Shown: positions 1 to 8,297, numbered from the stretch's first letter. The stretch is DNA of 38,602 bases from an uncultured Mycoplasmatota bacterium (GCA_900547465.1 URHJ01000012.1:1-38602); one strand, 5' to 3'. A program made the numbers and translations. The notes: generated by a model from the letters alone, not told the origin.

Positions 1-52
1 TTAATATCCTCCAAAACCACTGTTGGGAGTTCGATTCTCTCATCCCCTGCCA
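1..52 (+). tRNA. 3' part of a tRNA-Trp(CCA)-like gene, cut by the window edge
   Basis: The T arm (stem 25-29 with 37-41, loop 30-36), the acceptor 3' strand (42-48), discriminator G49 and encoded CCA (50-52) are clear. The sequence around 9-20 matches the anticodon loop and 3' anticodon stem of tRNA-Trp, with anticodon CCA at 11-13 and a four-base variable loop. The acceptor 3' half is also Trp-like. Bases 1-8 do not pair with the 3' anticodon stem, so either the contig edge is wrong or this is a broken copy. The D arm and 5' acceptor lie outside the window. Confidence 0.6.
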
Positions 53-65
53 TTTAGAATTTTTA

Positions 66-90
66 AGTAACAGAGATGTTGCTTTTTTTT
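66..90 (+). terminator. Intrinsic terminator after the tRNA
   Basis: A 7-bp stem (66-72 with 77-83, one G-U pair) and a four-base loop are followed by a run of T. It lies just downstream of the tRNA 3' end. Confidence 0.7.
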
Positions 91-194
91 ATGGATTATT
101 ATCATTTAACTGATTTTATCATAACACATGATAGTCACATCGTCTAGATAATTCATTTTCTATATAGTTTTAGTTGACATTTTAATTTGAATAA

Positions 195-224
195 AACAAA
201 AAAAGTACCTAACTCAGTAGTACT
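195..224 (-). terminator. Terminator of the DUF975/CmpB-like gene
   Basis: An inverted repeat (204-208 with 220-224) lies just past the stop codon at 228 and is followed on the minus strand by seven T. The stem is short and the loop long, so it is weaker than most others here. Confidence 0.45.
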
Positions 225-227
225 CTT

Positions 228-1781
228 CTAATAATTAGTATTTTCTTCAACAACTGGTTCTGATATTCCAACACCTGTATTTGGATTTAGTTTTGTATAT
301 ATTAAATCAGTTCCATATAATAGTAATAGTATTATACACAGTATTTTCTTTAACTTTGGATTTATTTTTTGATATAAGTTATCTAATATTGGAGCGATTA
401 TGTATGTAAATCCACAACCACCTAAGCCAAAGAACAATAATCCTTCTAGGCATATTCTTCCTTGTATATTTAAAAAGTAACCACTATAATCCCAATATCT
501 TAGGTGTTTAAATGTTTCTAAATACCAAGCAGTTAAGTATTCTACAATTCCACAAAGTACAAATGCTAAAATAAATAGTAGTCGTGGATTATCTCTGTAC
601 TTCTTTAATAAAACTAAGATTAGTACTCCACCAAATCCATATATTGGTAACCAAGGTCCGTACATTGTTCCTCTATTAACAAATTCTCCTGTATTAAGAC
701 AATGCAAGAATACTTCCCAAACCCAACCAAATATAGAAAATGTAAAGAATAATAAAATATAAGTAGTAATACTATAGTTTTTATCATAGTTTATATTATT
801 TAACCACTTTCTAAATTTTCCTTTATATCTATCATCTGGACATACTTTATTAACTGGTTCTTCTATTTCCAAAGCTTTATCATTTAATAAATTGTCTAAA
901 TTATTTTCTCTTTTCTTATCATTTCTTAATTTCATGTATATTTCTGCATATAGAGTTTCTTTATATATATCTGAATAAAAGATTCCACTTAGATTAAATG
1001 TAAATAGTTTTAAAATTGACCAACCAAGCATTGATAAATCTGTATAAAACAAATTTAATTTATTTCCATTTGTTAACTCTTTTGATAATCTAAATACATC
1101 CTTTTTATTGAGTGATGGATTTTCTGCTAAAAGATATGGAATCATACTATATTCATAGTGCTTTATTATCCCACCAATTATAGTAATATTCCAAAGAAAT
1201 TGATATACATATTTTATAAATAGGATATAAGCTATATGAAATGTTTTCTTTACTTTATACGGAAATATTAATCTTTCTATTCTTGTTTTTCTATATCTTC
1301 TTTCTTCTAGAAAATATCTAGCCTTACCTACTTCTAATGTATTAATAAATAGTAGGTTAAATATTAAAAATAATAGACCACTTAAAAATATTGTAATACT
1401 TGTTCTTATTTTACCTTCAAATACTAATTTATTAATTCCATTTAAAATGGTAAATGCAAATGATCTTGTTTTGGTTGTCTCGTTTATAAGATATGATATA
1501 ACTCCATTTGTGTATTTACTTTCTATTTTCTTTTCTATCTTTTTTTCTTCATATGCTTTATCTATTATTTCATTTATAATTTCACCATTACTTAATTTTG
1601 AATTATTAATAATTTTACTATTTTTTTCATTATCTATTGAGATATTTAAAATATTTTTTGTTGTATAGTTAAAACCTCCTGCTAATAGAATTGTACAGAT
1701 AAATACTACTATAACATTACGGAAATAGCAGTTTTTTATATTCTTTCTAGCTTCTTTCTTTAAATCTTTTCTGTTATACAT
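228..1781 (-). CDS. Polytopic membrane protein, DUF975-like N-terminus fused to a putative ABC-transporter permease (CmpB-type) domain
   Basis: The N-terminal half has the DUF975 pattern: a basic start, a transmembrane helix near residues 23-40, then further membrane segments around a 'LLAENPSLNKKDVFRLS' stretch. A polar linker (about residues 285-330) leads to a C-terminal half with about five membrane segments and Gly/Trp-rich motifs (FGWVWE, RGTMYGPWLPIYG) typical of the putative ABC-transporter type IV/CmpB family. The substrate is unknown and no ATPase gene is adjacent. A GTG nine bases upstream could also start it, but ATG at 1781 has an AGGTG ribosome site at good distance. It is a single gene with its own promoter and terminator. 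Family assignment is by eye. Confidence 0.75.
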   Translation of the reverse strand: MYNRKDLKKEARKNIKNCYFRNVIVVFICTILLAGGFNYTTKNILNISIDNEKNSKIINNSKLSNGEIINEIIDKAYEEKKIEKKIESKYTNGVISYLINETTKTRSFAFTILNGINKLVFEGKIRTSITIFLSGLLFLIFNLLFINTLEVGKARYFLEERRYRKTRIERLIFPYKVKKTFHIAYILFIKYVYQFLWNITIIGGIIKHYEYSMIPYLLAENPSLNKKDVFRLSKELTNGNKLNLFYTDLSMLGWSILKLFTFNLSGIFYSDIYKETLYAEIYMKLRNDKKRENNLDNLLNDKALEIEEPVNKVCPDDRYKGKFRKWLNNINYDKNYSITTYILLFFTFSIFGWVWEVFLHCLNTGEFVNRGTMYGPWLPIYGFGGVLILVLLKKYRDNPRLLFILAFVLCGIVEYLTAWYLETFKHLRYWDYSGYFLNIQGRICLEGLLFFGLGGCGFTYIIAPILDNLYQKINPKLKKILCIILLLLYGTDLIYTKLNPNTGVGISEPVVEENTNY

Positions 1782-1816
1782 ACTTACCACACCTATACTT
1801 CTACTTTTATATCTAG

Positions 1817-1845
1817 ATTATAACATGGATAATTACTTCATTAAA
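1817..1845 (-). promoter_or_regulatory. Promoter of the DUF975/CmpB-like gene
   Basis: On the minus strand a perfect TATAAT (1817-1822) carries an extended TGn, with TTTAAT (1840-1845) 17 bases upstream. It lies 36 bases before the chosen start. Confidence 0.55.
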
Positions 1846-1857
1846 GAGTATTACATC

Positions 1858-1888
1858 ACAAAAAAGAACTTTCATTTGAAGTTCTTTT
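1858..1888 (-). terminator. Terminator of the P-type ATPase gene
   Basis: A perfect 10-bp stem (1862-1871 with 1879-1888) with a 7-base loop is followed on the minus strand by a T run, just past the stop at 1894. Confidence 0.85.
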
Positions 1889-1893
1889 ACTTT

Positions 1894-4473
1894 TTATATT
1901 TCTATGTTTTCTTGTTTTTTTCTTAAAACTATTTTTCTTAAAAGATCTATTGGAATTACAGTCATTGAAATTAAAATTGTTACTATTAGTTCTTTTGGTA
2001 ATAGTCCATATGATCTAAATAAATCTCCTCCATAATATATAATTAATAATTGCACTATTATTATAAAAGAAATTACTAATAAAAACGCTTTATTTTTACT
2101 AATACTCGCTAGTAAATTTAGTCTTGTTGTTCTGGCATTGAAACTATTAAATATACCCATGAAAATAAATAGTGAAAAGAAAGCAGTCATAAAATATTTT
2201 GTTTCATTTCTATATAATGAGGCGATGAAATTGCTTTTTAAAAAGATAAGACATAATATTGAGGAGTACATTCCTGTAATTAGAACTTCTTTGTACATAT
2301 AATCATTCATAATTTGTTCTGTTTTTGATTTTGGTTTTTCATGCATATATCCTTCTAAAGCTGGTTCATATGAAAAAGCTATTCCTGCTAGTGTATCCAT
2401 GATCATATTTATCCATAACATTTGGATAACAGTTACCGGTGTATCTATTCCTATGAATGGTCCTATGATTGATAAACTTATGGCACATAGATTGATGGTT
2501 AATTGAAATATGATAAACTTTCTTATGCTTTTGAATATTGTTCTTCCAAATAGAATTGCTTTTGAAATTGATAGAAAGTTGTCATCTAGAATAACAATAT
2601 CACTCGCTTCTTTTGCTACTTCTGTACCACTTCCCATTGAAAAACCTACATCTGCATGTTTTAGAGCTGGGGCATCATTTACTCCATCACCTGTCATACC
2701 AACAACTAAACCGAGTTCTTCTGATAGTTTTACTAATCTTGTTTTATCTTGAGGTAGACTTCTGGCGACTATTTTAAGTCTTGGCAAAATTTCTTTTACC
2801 TGACTATCTGTTAATTTGTTTAATTCTGTACTAGTTATTACAATGTCATCTTTATTATCGACAATTCCTACTTCTTTACCAATACTTATAGCTGTATCTT
2901 TATTATCACCTGTGATCATTACTGTTTGCACTCCTGCACTTTTTACTAGATCTACTCCTTTTTTGGATTCTTTTCTTATTTCATCTTTTATAAATAGGAT
3001 TCCTACAAATGTTAAATTATCTAGTCTTTCGATAATTCTACTTTCTTTTTGGGCTAGGGCAATTACTCTTATACCCTTTCTTGTCATTTCATTTATTTTG
3101 TTATTGATGCTTTCTTTAAGATGAAATGGAATACTTCTGCCTGATTCTGACAAATAGTTAGTACATAATGGTAATATTTTTTCTGGGGCTCCTTTTATGT
3201 AGTCCATTTTATTGATTGTTACTTTAGAATACTTATTTTTACTATTAAAGATGGTTTTCTTTTGAATTGTTAGTTTCTTCTCATGATTTGTTGTAATAAA
3301 CGAAAGTATGGCTCTATCGGTAATATTACCTCCTATTGGACGATGATTATTATCATAGGTACTTTCATTATTATATAGACAATTTATTTTCATTTGTCTA
3401 TGTAGCACTTCTTCTTTTAATAAACTTTGTTCAGTCTTATATTCTCTCATTGTACCACTTAGAAATCCTATAACTTCTAACTTTCCATTAGTCAAAGTTC
3501 CTGTTTTGTCTGTAAATAAAATATTTAGATTTCCTGCAGTTTCTATCCCAACCATTTTTCTTACTAGTACATTATTCTTTAACATTCTTTTCATATTTGA
3601 TGATAAAACTAAAGTTATCATCATAGGAAGTCCTTCTGGTACGGCTACTACAATAATAGTGACACTTAGAGTAAGGGCATATAGTATATGTCCAAATAGT
3701 TGTGGAAAATTAGTTAAAGTTTTAGCTATTAGGTCTAATTTAAAGTGATTATCCACAATAATTATTGAAAACAAATAGGAAAAGCTTACTAGTGCCGCTC
3801 CTACATAACCGATTTTACTAATCATTCCGGCTAATGATCTAAGTCTTATTTTTAAGGGACTATCTGGTGACTTTTCTTGTAGATCATTTGCCATTTTTCC
3901 ATAGAATGTATCATTACCAACTTTTTTTACTAACATATATGCATTATCTGAATAAATGACACAACCTCTATATACTTGATTATCTTTTGATGGTGTCTTT
4001 TCTTTTTCTCTAGCTTCACCGTTCATACTAGATTCATCTACTGAGACTTTTCCTTCAACTATTATTCCATCTGCTGGAATTTTGTCTCCTGATTGTAGTA
4101 AGACTAGATCACCTACTACAATATCATCTATGTTTACCTCTTCTATTTTGTTGTTTCTTTTTACTTTACATTTTATTTTTGATGATTCCTCTTGTAATCT
4201 TTCAAAAGCTGCTTCACTACCATATTCTGAAATTGTAGAAATTAATGATGCAACAAAGATGGCAATTACTATTCCAATAGTTTCAAACCAATCAAAGTCC
4301 TTGAATAGGAAAATTGTTTTAATTGCTAGGGCAATCAATAATATTTTTATAATTGGATCTCCTAATGTTTCTATAAAAAGTTTTATAAAGCTATTTTTTT
4401 CTTTTGAGTTAATTTGGTTAGTGCCATATTTTTTTCTGCTTTCAATTACTTCTTTTGTAGTTAGACCATTCAT
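1894..4473 (-). CDS. Calcium-type P-type ATPase (P2 family, PMCA-like)
   Basis: An ATP-driven cation pump of the membrane, most likely exporting Ca2+. Of 859 residues, the phosphorylation motif DKTGTLT lies at 322-328, the TM4 motif VPEGLP at 278-283, the hinge TGDGVNDAP follows, and the TM6 motif is NMIMD, as in plasma-membrane Ca2+ pumps. About ten membrane segments are expected; the C-terminal group is clear. The actuator loop, normally TGES, reads NGEA at 151-154, keeping only the Gly-Glu core. The frame is open to 4554, but ATG at 4473 has a perfect AGGAGG site, and the extra 27 residues would cross the preceding gene's terminator and this gene's own promoter. Monocistronic. Confidence 0.9.
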   Translation of the reverse strand: MNGLTTKEVIESRKKYGTNQINSKEKNSFIKLFIETLGDPIIKILLIALAIKTIFLFKDFDWFETIGIVIAIFVASLISTISEYGSEAAFERLQEESSKIKCKVKRNNKIEEVNIDDIVVGDLVLLQSGDKIPADGIIVEGKVSVDESSMNGEAREKEKTPSKDNQVYRGCVIYSDNAYMLVKKVGNDTFYGKMANDLQEKSPDSPLKIRLRSLAGMISKIGYVGAALVSFSYLFSIIIVDNHFKLDLIAKTLTNFPQLFGHILYALTLSVTIIVVAVPEGLPMMITLVLSSNMKRMLKNNVLVRKMVGIETAGNLNILFTDKTGTLTNGKLEVIGFLSGTMREYKTEQSLLKEEVLHRQMKINCLYNNESTYDNNHRPIGGNITDRAILSFITTNHEKKLTIQKKTIFNSKNKYSKVTINKMDYIKGAPEKILPLCTNYLSESGRSIPFHLKESINNKINEMTRKGIRVIALAQKESRIIERLDNLTFVGILFIKDEIRKESKKGVDLVKSAGVQTVMITGDNKDTAISIGKEVGIVDNKDDIVITSTELNKLTDSQVKEILPRLKIVARSLPQDKTRLVKLSEELGLVVGMTGDGVNDAPALKHADVGFSMGSGTEVAKEASDIVILDDNFLSISKAILFGRTIFKSIRKFIIFQLTINLCAISLSIIGPFIGIDTPVTVIQMLWINMIMDTLAGIAFSYEPALEGYMHEKPKSKTEQIMNDYMYKEVLITGMYSSILCLIFLKSNFIASLYRNETKYFMTAFFSLFIFMGIFNSFNARTTRLNLLASISKNKAFLLVISFIIIVQLLIIYYGGDLFRSYGLLPKELIVTILISMTVIPIDLLRKIVLRKKQENIEI

Positions 4474-4506
4474 ATTTTTCCTCCTAGAAAAAACTATGAT
4501 GGCTAT

Positions 4507-4535
4507 AATATAAATATGAAAAATATATGCGACAA
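4507..4535 (-). promoter_or_regulatory. Promoter of the P-type ATPase gene, abutting the upstream terminator
   Basis: On the minus strand TTGTCG (4530-4535), a 17-base spacer and TATATT (4507-4512). The first bases of the -35 box are the last bases of the preceding terminator's T run. Confidence 0.6.
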
Positions 4536-4562
4536 AAAAACTCATATTAATCAATGAGTTTT
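4534..4562 (-). terminator. Terminator of the tandem paralogue pair
   Basis: A perfect 9-bp stem (4537-4545 with 4554-4562) and T run on the minus strand. The hairpin overlaps the stop codon of the gene ending at 4551. Confidence 0.85.
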
Positions 4563-5741
4563 ATAATTCTTAGGACTAAATTTTCTTACTTTTTGTAATT
4601 CATAACTGTGGTGATTCTTTGTTTTATCTAAACACTTATCTAGTTCTTCATTTATTGTGTTCTTCCAAAAAACATAATCATCATTTGTAGTAATAAATAA
4701 TTCTTCAAAGCCTTCGTCCATTAACTTTATGGAATCTGATAGGCCTAGTTTTTGTTCATAGTATTTTAACCTATCAAGTTCTTCTATATATCTTGTGATT
4801 GGATTTTCTGATACTGGATTCATATATGTCAAAAAGTTCGTTATTTCTTGTTCATCTGTACCTATTTCTAACATCAATTTTGCGCAATACATAATCTCTT
4901 CTTTTGATACATTATCTAAACCTTTACTTATAATATCAACGTAACATTTTTTGATTTCTTTTCTAATTTCTTTGTACTCACTATCATTAACTAATTTTTT
5001 ACTAGGCTCTTCCTTTTTTGAAAAATTTAAGATTATTTTTTTTGCTTTCGGTTCTTCTTTTTTTGTTATTTCTTTTTCTAGATATGACCTTATTTCTTTT
5101 GATAGTTTTGCATTTATCCCCATTGTATATAAAGATTCTATGATTATTTCTATGTCTTCTTGTTTTAGATTCTTATTTTTAAAGAGATTATTTTCTATTA
5201 TTTTATGTGCTTCTATTAAATTCATTGTGTGAGTACCTTTTTTTGATATTTCTGAGGCTGTTTCTAACTCTTTAATTCTTTTTTGTTCTTTTTCTGACAA
5301 ATCCTCTTGGTTCTTTTCAAGTAGTGGTAAGTATTTATCTTCAAGACCTAAATGGATTTTTAGAGCTTTTTTATAAGATAAGCCTCCATCAATCATATAA
5401 TAAACATCAGTAATTATGAATTTGTTATCAGTTAAAATTCCTTTTTCTATATTATCTTTCATTACTTCTAAGAAAAATGCTACTCTTCTATTTTTATGAA
5501 GAAATGAATCTTCTATATAATCAGATAATAAATCCAATCTATTTACAATAACAGGAATATTTTCATTATTAGATAACTGAACTATTAACTGTTTTAATTC
5601 ATTTTGCTCATATCTATTTTCTATTTCGTTTTTAAAACTTCCACTTATCATACTGTGAAATTTTTGTAAATAATTATGCACTGTATCATTTTCTATTTTT
5701 GTTTTCAGGAATTTAATAAATTGTTCTTTCTCAGAATCCAT
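4551..5741 (-). CDS. Unrecognised protein, second of a tandem paralogue pair
   Basis: I do not recognise this family. The protein is about 396 residues, strongly charged, predicted all-helical, with no signal peptide or membrane segment. It shares blocks with the gene immediately upstream (5761-7035): an 'IEKGILT' block near residue 95, a 'SEYKEIRKEI' block near 255, a 'YCAKLML' block near 285, and the best-conserved 'ELFITT..DYVFWK.TIN' near residue 350. Lys/Glu-rich low-complexity linkers separate the blocks. The gap to the upstream gene is only 13 bases, so the two are co-transcribed. ATG at 5747 is an alternative start, but 5741 has better spacing from AAAGG. Likely cytoplasmic; function unknown. 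Confidence 0.8.
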   Translation of the reverse strand: MDSEKEQFIKFLKTKIENDTVHNYLQKFHSMISGSFKNEIENRYEQNELKQLIVQLSNNENIPVIVNRLDLLSDYIEDSFLHKNRRVAFFLEVMKDNIEKGILTDNKFIITDVYYMIDGGLSYKKALKIHLGLEDKYLPLLEKNQEDLSEKEQKRIKELETASEISKKGTHTMNLIEAHKIIENNLFKNKNLKQEDIEIIIESLYTMGINAKLSKEIRSYLEKEITKKEEPKAKKIILNFSKKEEPSKKLVNDSEYKEIRKEIKKCYVDIISKGLDNVSKEEIMYCAKLMLEIGTDEQEITNFLTYMNPVSENPITRYIEELDRLKYYEQKLGLSDSIKLMDEGFEELFITTNDDYVFWKNTINEELDKCLDKTKNHHSYELQKVRKFSPKNYKTH

Positions 5742-5760
5742 ATTCATTATCCTTTCTACA

Positions 5761-7035
5761 TTACTTTTTTAAAGTTTTTTGTTTTATATCTGTTGTTGCA
5801 GCTTTATTTAATTCATATTCATACATTTTTGGTAACTTTCCTTTTATTATTTGTAATGACTGATTAATAGTATCTTTCCAGAATACATAGTCCTCTGGTG
5901 TTGTTATGAATATTTCTTTAAAACTGTCATTCATTGTGTTTAGTTCTTCTTCAACCATTACTTTATCCCTATAATAATTTATCTTTTCTTCATTTCTTAA
6001 CATGTCGGTTATTGGATTTTCTAAATTTTTCTCTGTTTTCCTAAAGAATGTTCTAACAATGTCTTTTTCTGTTTCAATTTTTAACATTAACTGCGCACAA
6101 TAAAGAACTTCTTCTTCAGTTGGATGTCCTTTTACTTCTCCTGTATATGGGTTAAAGTAATTTAAAATTTCTTTTTTTATTTGTTTATATTCCTTGTCTG
6201 TTATGTAATGTTTTGACTTTTCTCTTGTTGGTTTTGGTAAAATTACATTTGGTTTTCTTTTTTGTTGATCTATTAAATTTCGTTCTAAAAGATATCTAAT
6301 TGAACTGCAAAATCTCTTTGTTACTCCTATTTTGTTTAGTCCTTCTATTGTTTTTTCTATATCATCATGTGTTAATACTTTTTCATTTTTACCATTTTTT
6401 AACTTTTCATCACGTAAAAGATAATATTTTTCTATTAAGTTGTGTCCTGATATGATACGTTCTAATTCCTCTTCTTTAATTGAATCTGTCCCCTCTTCAA
6501 TTACTTCTTTAGCTTTTAATTCTTCTGGACTTAACTCGTCATCTTTCTTTTCTAAAAGTTCTGATATTGATGAATTTTCAAGAATATTTTTCATTTCTTC
6601 TAGTGTTAGTCCTACTCTTTCAACTGTACTAGGATCTATTATTATAGATTGTTCACTAATATAAGTTAAAATTCCATTTTCTATGTTTCTTTGTACTTCT
6701 TCCATTAATAGATCTAATTTTTCATTTAAACGTAGAGATGGTGTTTTTTCGATATATTCTGATAAAATACCTGTTATGTTATTAATACCATTGAGATCTC
6801 TCCATTCATCATCACTAATTTTCATTACTCTAATTAAATATTTTATATCACTATATTCTTTTGATTGTTCTGTTATTTTTTCATTTAAAACCATATATAC
6901 TTTTTTTATACCAATTCTATCATTTGTGTTTACTGATGTTTTTGCTACACTTTTTTGTACCTCTCTAGATATATACTGTTTTATATAACTTTTTTCATCT
7001 TCTAAATATTGTATAAATTTTTCCCTACTTGTCAT
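5761..7035 (-). CDS. Unrecognised protein, first of a tandem paralogue pair
   Basis: 424 residues, hydrophilic and helical, with no recognised domain. It has the same block order as its downstream neighbour: 'IENGILT', 'KEYKQIKKEI', 'YCAQLMLKI', 'NPIT', and a C-terminal 'EIFITTPEDYVFWKDTIN'. The DYVFWK motif and its flanks are the most conserved part and may be the functional core. ATG at 7035 follows a strong GAGGGG site. A promoter with both hexamers perfect drives the pair, so it is probably well expressed in growing cells. Neighbours (a P-type ATPase and an unknown 152-residue gene) give no clear hint. The pair probably arose by duplication. Confidence 0.8.
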   Translation of the reverse strand: MTSREKFIQYLEDEKSYIKQYISREVQKSVAKTSVNTNDRIGIKKVYMVLNEKITEQSKEYSDIKYLIRVMKISDDEWRDLNGINNITGILSEYIEKTPSLRLNEKLDLLMEEVQRNIENGILTYISEQSIIIDPSTVERVGLTLEEMKNILENSSISELLEKKDDELSPEELKAKEVIEEGTDSIKEEELERIISGHNLIEKYYLLRDEKLKNGKNEKVLTHDDIEKTIEGLNKIGVTKRFCSSIRYLLERNLIDQQKRKPNVILPKPTREKSKHYITDKEYKQIKKEILNYFNPYTGEVKGHPTEEEVLYCAQLMLKIETEKDIVRTFFRKTEKNLENPITDMLRNEEKINYYRDKVMVEEELNTMNDSFKEIFITTPEDYVFWKDTINQSLQIIKGKLPKMYEYELNKAATTDIKQKTLKK

Positions 7036-7060
7036 AATTACCCCTCACTTTTAGTTGTAT

Positions 7061-7089
7061 ATTATACAAAAAAGAAGGCTAATTGTCAA
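7061..7089 (-). promoter_or_regulatory. Perfect-consensus promoter nested in a terminator
   Basis: On the minus strand TTGACA (7084-7089), exactly 17 bases, TATAAT (7061-7066). The -35 box falls in the loop and inner stem of the terminator at 7067-7100, so one sequence ends the upstream gene and starts the paralogue operon. Confidence 0.85.
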
Positions 7090-7100
7090 ATTATCCTTCT
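7067..7100 (-). terminator. Terminator of the 152-residue unknown gene
   Basis: The stem (7073-7078 with 7095-7100, and 7080-7084 with 7089-7093, one mismatch between) has a 4-base loop and a minus-strand T run. It overlaps the stop codon at 7099. Confidence 0.85.
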
Positions 7101-7557
7101 AAAAAGTTTTGCTGTATATCTTTATTTTTCTTTTTCCTTTTACTACTGTTTTTGTTTTAATAGATTTGTCTATTTCAACACTATCTTCTTGATGCTTTAA
7201 TATTTTATCTTGTTTTTTTATTAGATATGATAAATTAATACCATTTTTTTCAGATTGATTAGCGATTGTATAGGATTCAACCCTTCTACTTTTTGTTAAA
7301 TGTAAATCGTAGATTGGTCTATTAGTTGCTTTTGCATATGGAAACAATTCATCTCCACCTTTATAGAAATAGCCCTTTTCTTTTGAATCCCAAGAATAAA
7401 TCAAATCTAATGAATCTAATCCCTTTTTATCTATTGATCTTATTTCAATTTCATTGGTGTATTTATTCTTATATATAGTATATATTTTATTTTTAGCAAG
7501 ACCTTTTTTCTCTTTGCTTGTAATTGGCATAAAAAATGTGCTTTTCTTTGAAACCAT
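7099..7557 (-). CDS. Unrecognised 152-residue basic protein
   Basis: I do not recognise this protein. It is Lys-rich, soluble-looking and lacks a signal peptide or membrane segment. The first half (to about residue 75) looks like a small beta-rich domain with alternating charged and aromatic residues; the last 40 residues are very basic and could bind nucleic acid, which is inference only. GTG at 7566 is an alternative start, but ATG at 7557 has a GGAAGTG site at good distance. It has its own promoter and terminator. The upstream neighbour is a small heat-shock gene on the same strand. Confidence 0.7.
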   Translation of the reverse strand: MVSKKSTFFMPITSKEKKGLAKNKIYTIYKNKYTNEIEIRSIDKKGLDSLDLIYSWDSKEKGYFYKGGDELFPYAKATNRPIYDLHLTKSRRVESYTIANQSEKNGINLSYLIKKQDKILKHQEDSVEIDKSIKTKTVVKGKRKIKIYSKTF

Positions 7558-7587
7558 ATCTGTCACTTCCCATTTCTAATGGTTTTT

Positions 7588-7616
7588 ATTTTAGCACTTT
7601 ATGTCTTTTGTGTAAA
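7588..7616 (-). promoter_or_regulatory. Promoter of the 152-residue unknown gene
   Basis: On the minus strand TTTACA (7611-7616), 17 bases, TAAAAT (7588-7593), about 30 bases before the start at 7557. Confidence 0.6.
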
Positions 7617-7626
7617 GCATTTATAC

Positions 7627-8007
7627 TTATTCAATCTCTATTTTTTTATTTACTTTTTCTTCATATTCTTTTGGAATTGTTAGTTTTAAAATACCATTTT
7701 CAAATTTTGCTTTTATATCTTTTTCATCAATATTTCCAATATAGAAACTTCTTTCATATTGTTCATACATACTTCTTTCTTTTTTGATATATTCTTTCTT
7801 TGCATCATTTGTTTCAATTTCTTTTCTTTCAACCTTTACAGTTAGATAATCATTGTCATATTCAATATCTATATCTTCTTTTTTAAAACCTGGGATATCA
7901 ATTTCTAAAATATAATTATTTTCAGTTTTATATATATCACATTTCATCATTTTATTTTCATCTTCTCTATCAAAAAGACTATCAAAAAACATTCTACTTG
8001 GTAACAT
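7627..8007 (-). CDS. Small heat-shock protein, Hsp20/alpha-crystallin family
   Basis: An ATP-independent holdase chaperone that binds unfolding proteins as oligomers in the cytoplasm. At 126 residues it is a little short for the family. The alpha-crystallin domain spans about residues 18-115, with a start like 'YILEIDIPGFKKEDIDI', a central 'LTVKVER' strand and the diagnostic 'NGILKLTIPK' near the end. The N-terminal arm is short but keeps a 'FFDSLF' motif that helps oligomerisation in relatives. ATG at 8007 has a strong AGGAGG site. No CIRCE element was seen upstream. It is divergent from the small gene at 8109. Confidence 0.92.
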   Translation of the reverse strand: MLPSRMFFDSLFDREDENKMMKCDIYKTENNYILEIDIPGFKKEDIDIEYDNDYLTVKVERKEIETNDAKKEYIKKERSMYEQYERSFYIGNIDEKDIKAKFENGILKLTIPKEYEEKVNKKIEIE

Positions 8008-8108
8008 ATTATTCCTCCTTTTATCGTTCCTTTTTTATAATATACTTTTCTTTGAATTTTATTCATTTTATTTTTTATTTATTATATTATTATATTAGGA
8101 GGATTTCT

Positions 8109-8297
8109 ATGAAACGTATAAAAAGAGTGATTCCTACTGAATCTTTAAGATTTTCTTTTTCTAGACATGGTAAATATGATATTGAGGTTACTAAACTTGC
8201 GAAAACCTGTGATGATAATTCTGAAAAGAGTTTTTCAGATGTTTTAAATGAAACGTGTAATAATAAAGTAAAAAGGATGATAAAAAATGAAAGTTAG
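8109..8297 (+). CDS. Small unrecognised protein (62 residues) coupled to an MBL-fold gene
   Basis: A short basic protein with no recognised domain; residues 1-25 are rich in Arg and Lys, and two cysteines lie in the middle. The frame is open back to 7998, but ATG at 8109 has a perfect AGGAGG site, while the earlier part would be a Phe/Tyr-rich translation of the AT-rich intergenic region. Its last 11 bases overlap the start of the metallo-hydrolase gene in another frame, so the two are probably translationally coupled and may work together. Divergent from hsp20. Confidence 0.65.
   Translation: MKRIKRVIPTESLRFSFSRHGKYDIEVTKLAKTCDDNSEKSFSDVLNETCNNKVKRMIKNES

Noticed and set aside
4082..4513. 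Plus-strand frame of 143 codons opposite the P-type ATPase
   Set aside because: Antisense shadow of a well-conserved coding region, with no ribosome site of note.
4474..4554. 27-residue N-terminal extension of the P-type ATPase
   Set aside because: The stretch holds the preceding terminator and the gene's own promoter, and ATG 4473 has a perfect ribosome site.
7567..7626. CIRCE-like heat-shock operator near hsp20
   Set aside because: Only one weak half-site (AGCACT) with no matching inverted copy, and it lies downstream of hsp20.
7998..8108. 37-codon extension of the small gene at 8109
   Set aside because: Runs through AT-rich intergenic sequence and the hsp20 ribosome site; ATG 8109 has AGGAGG.
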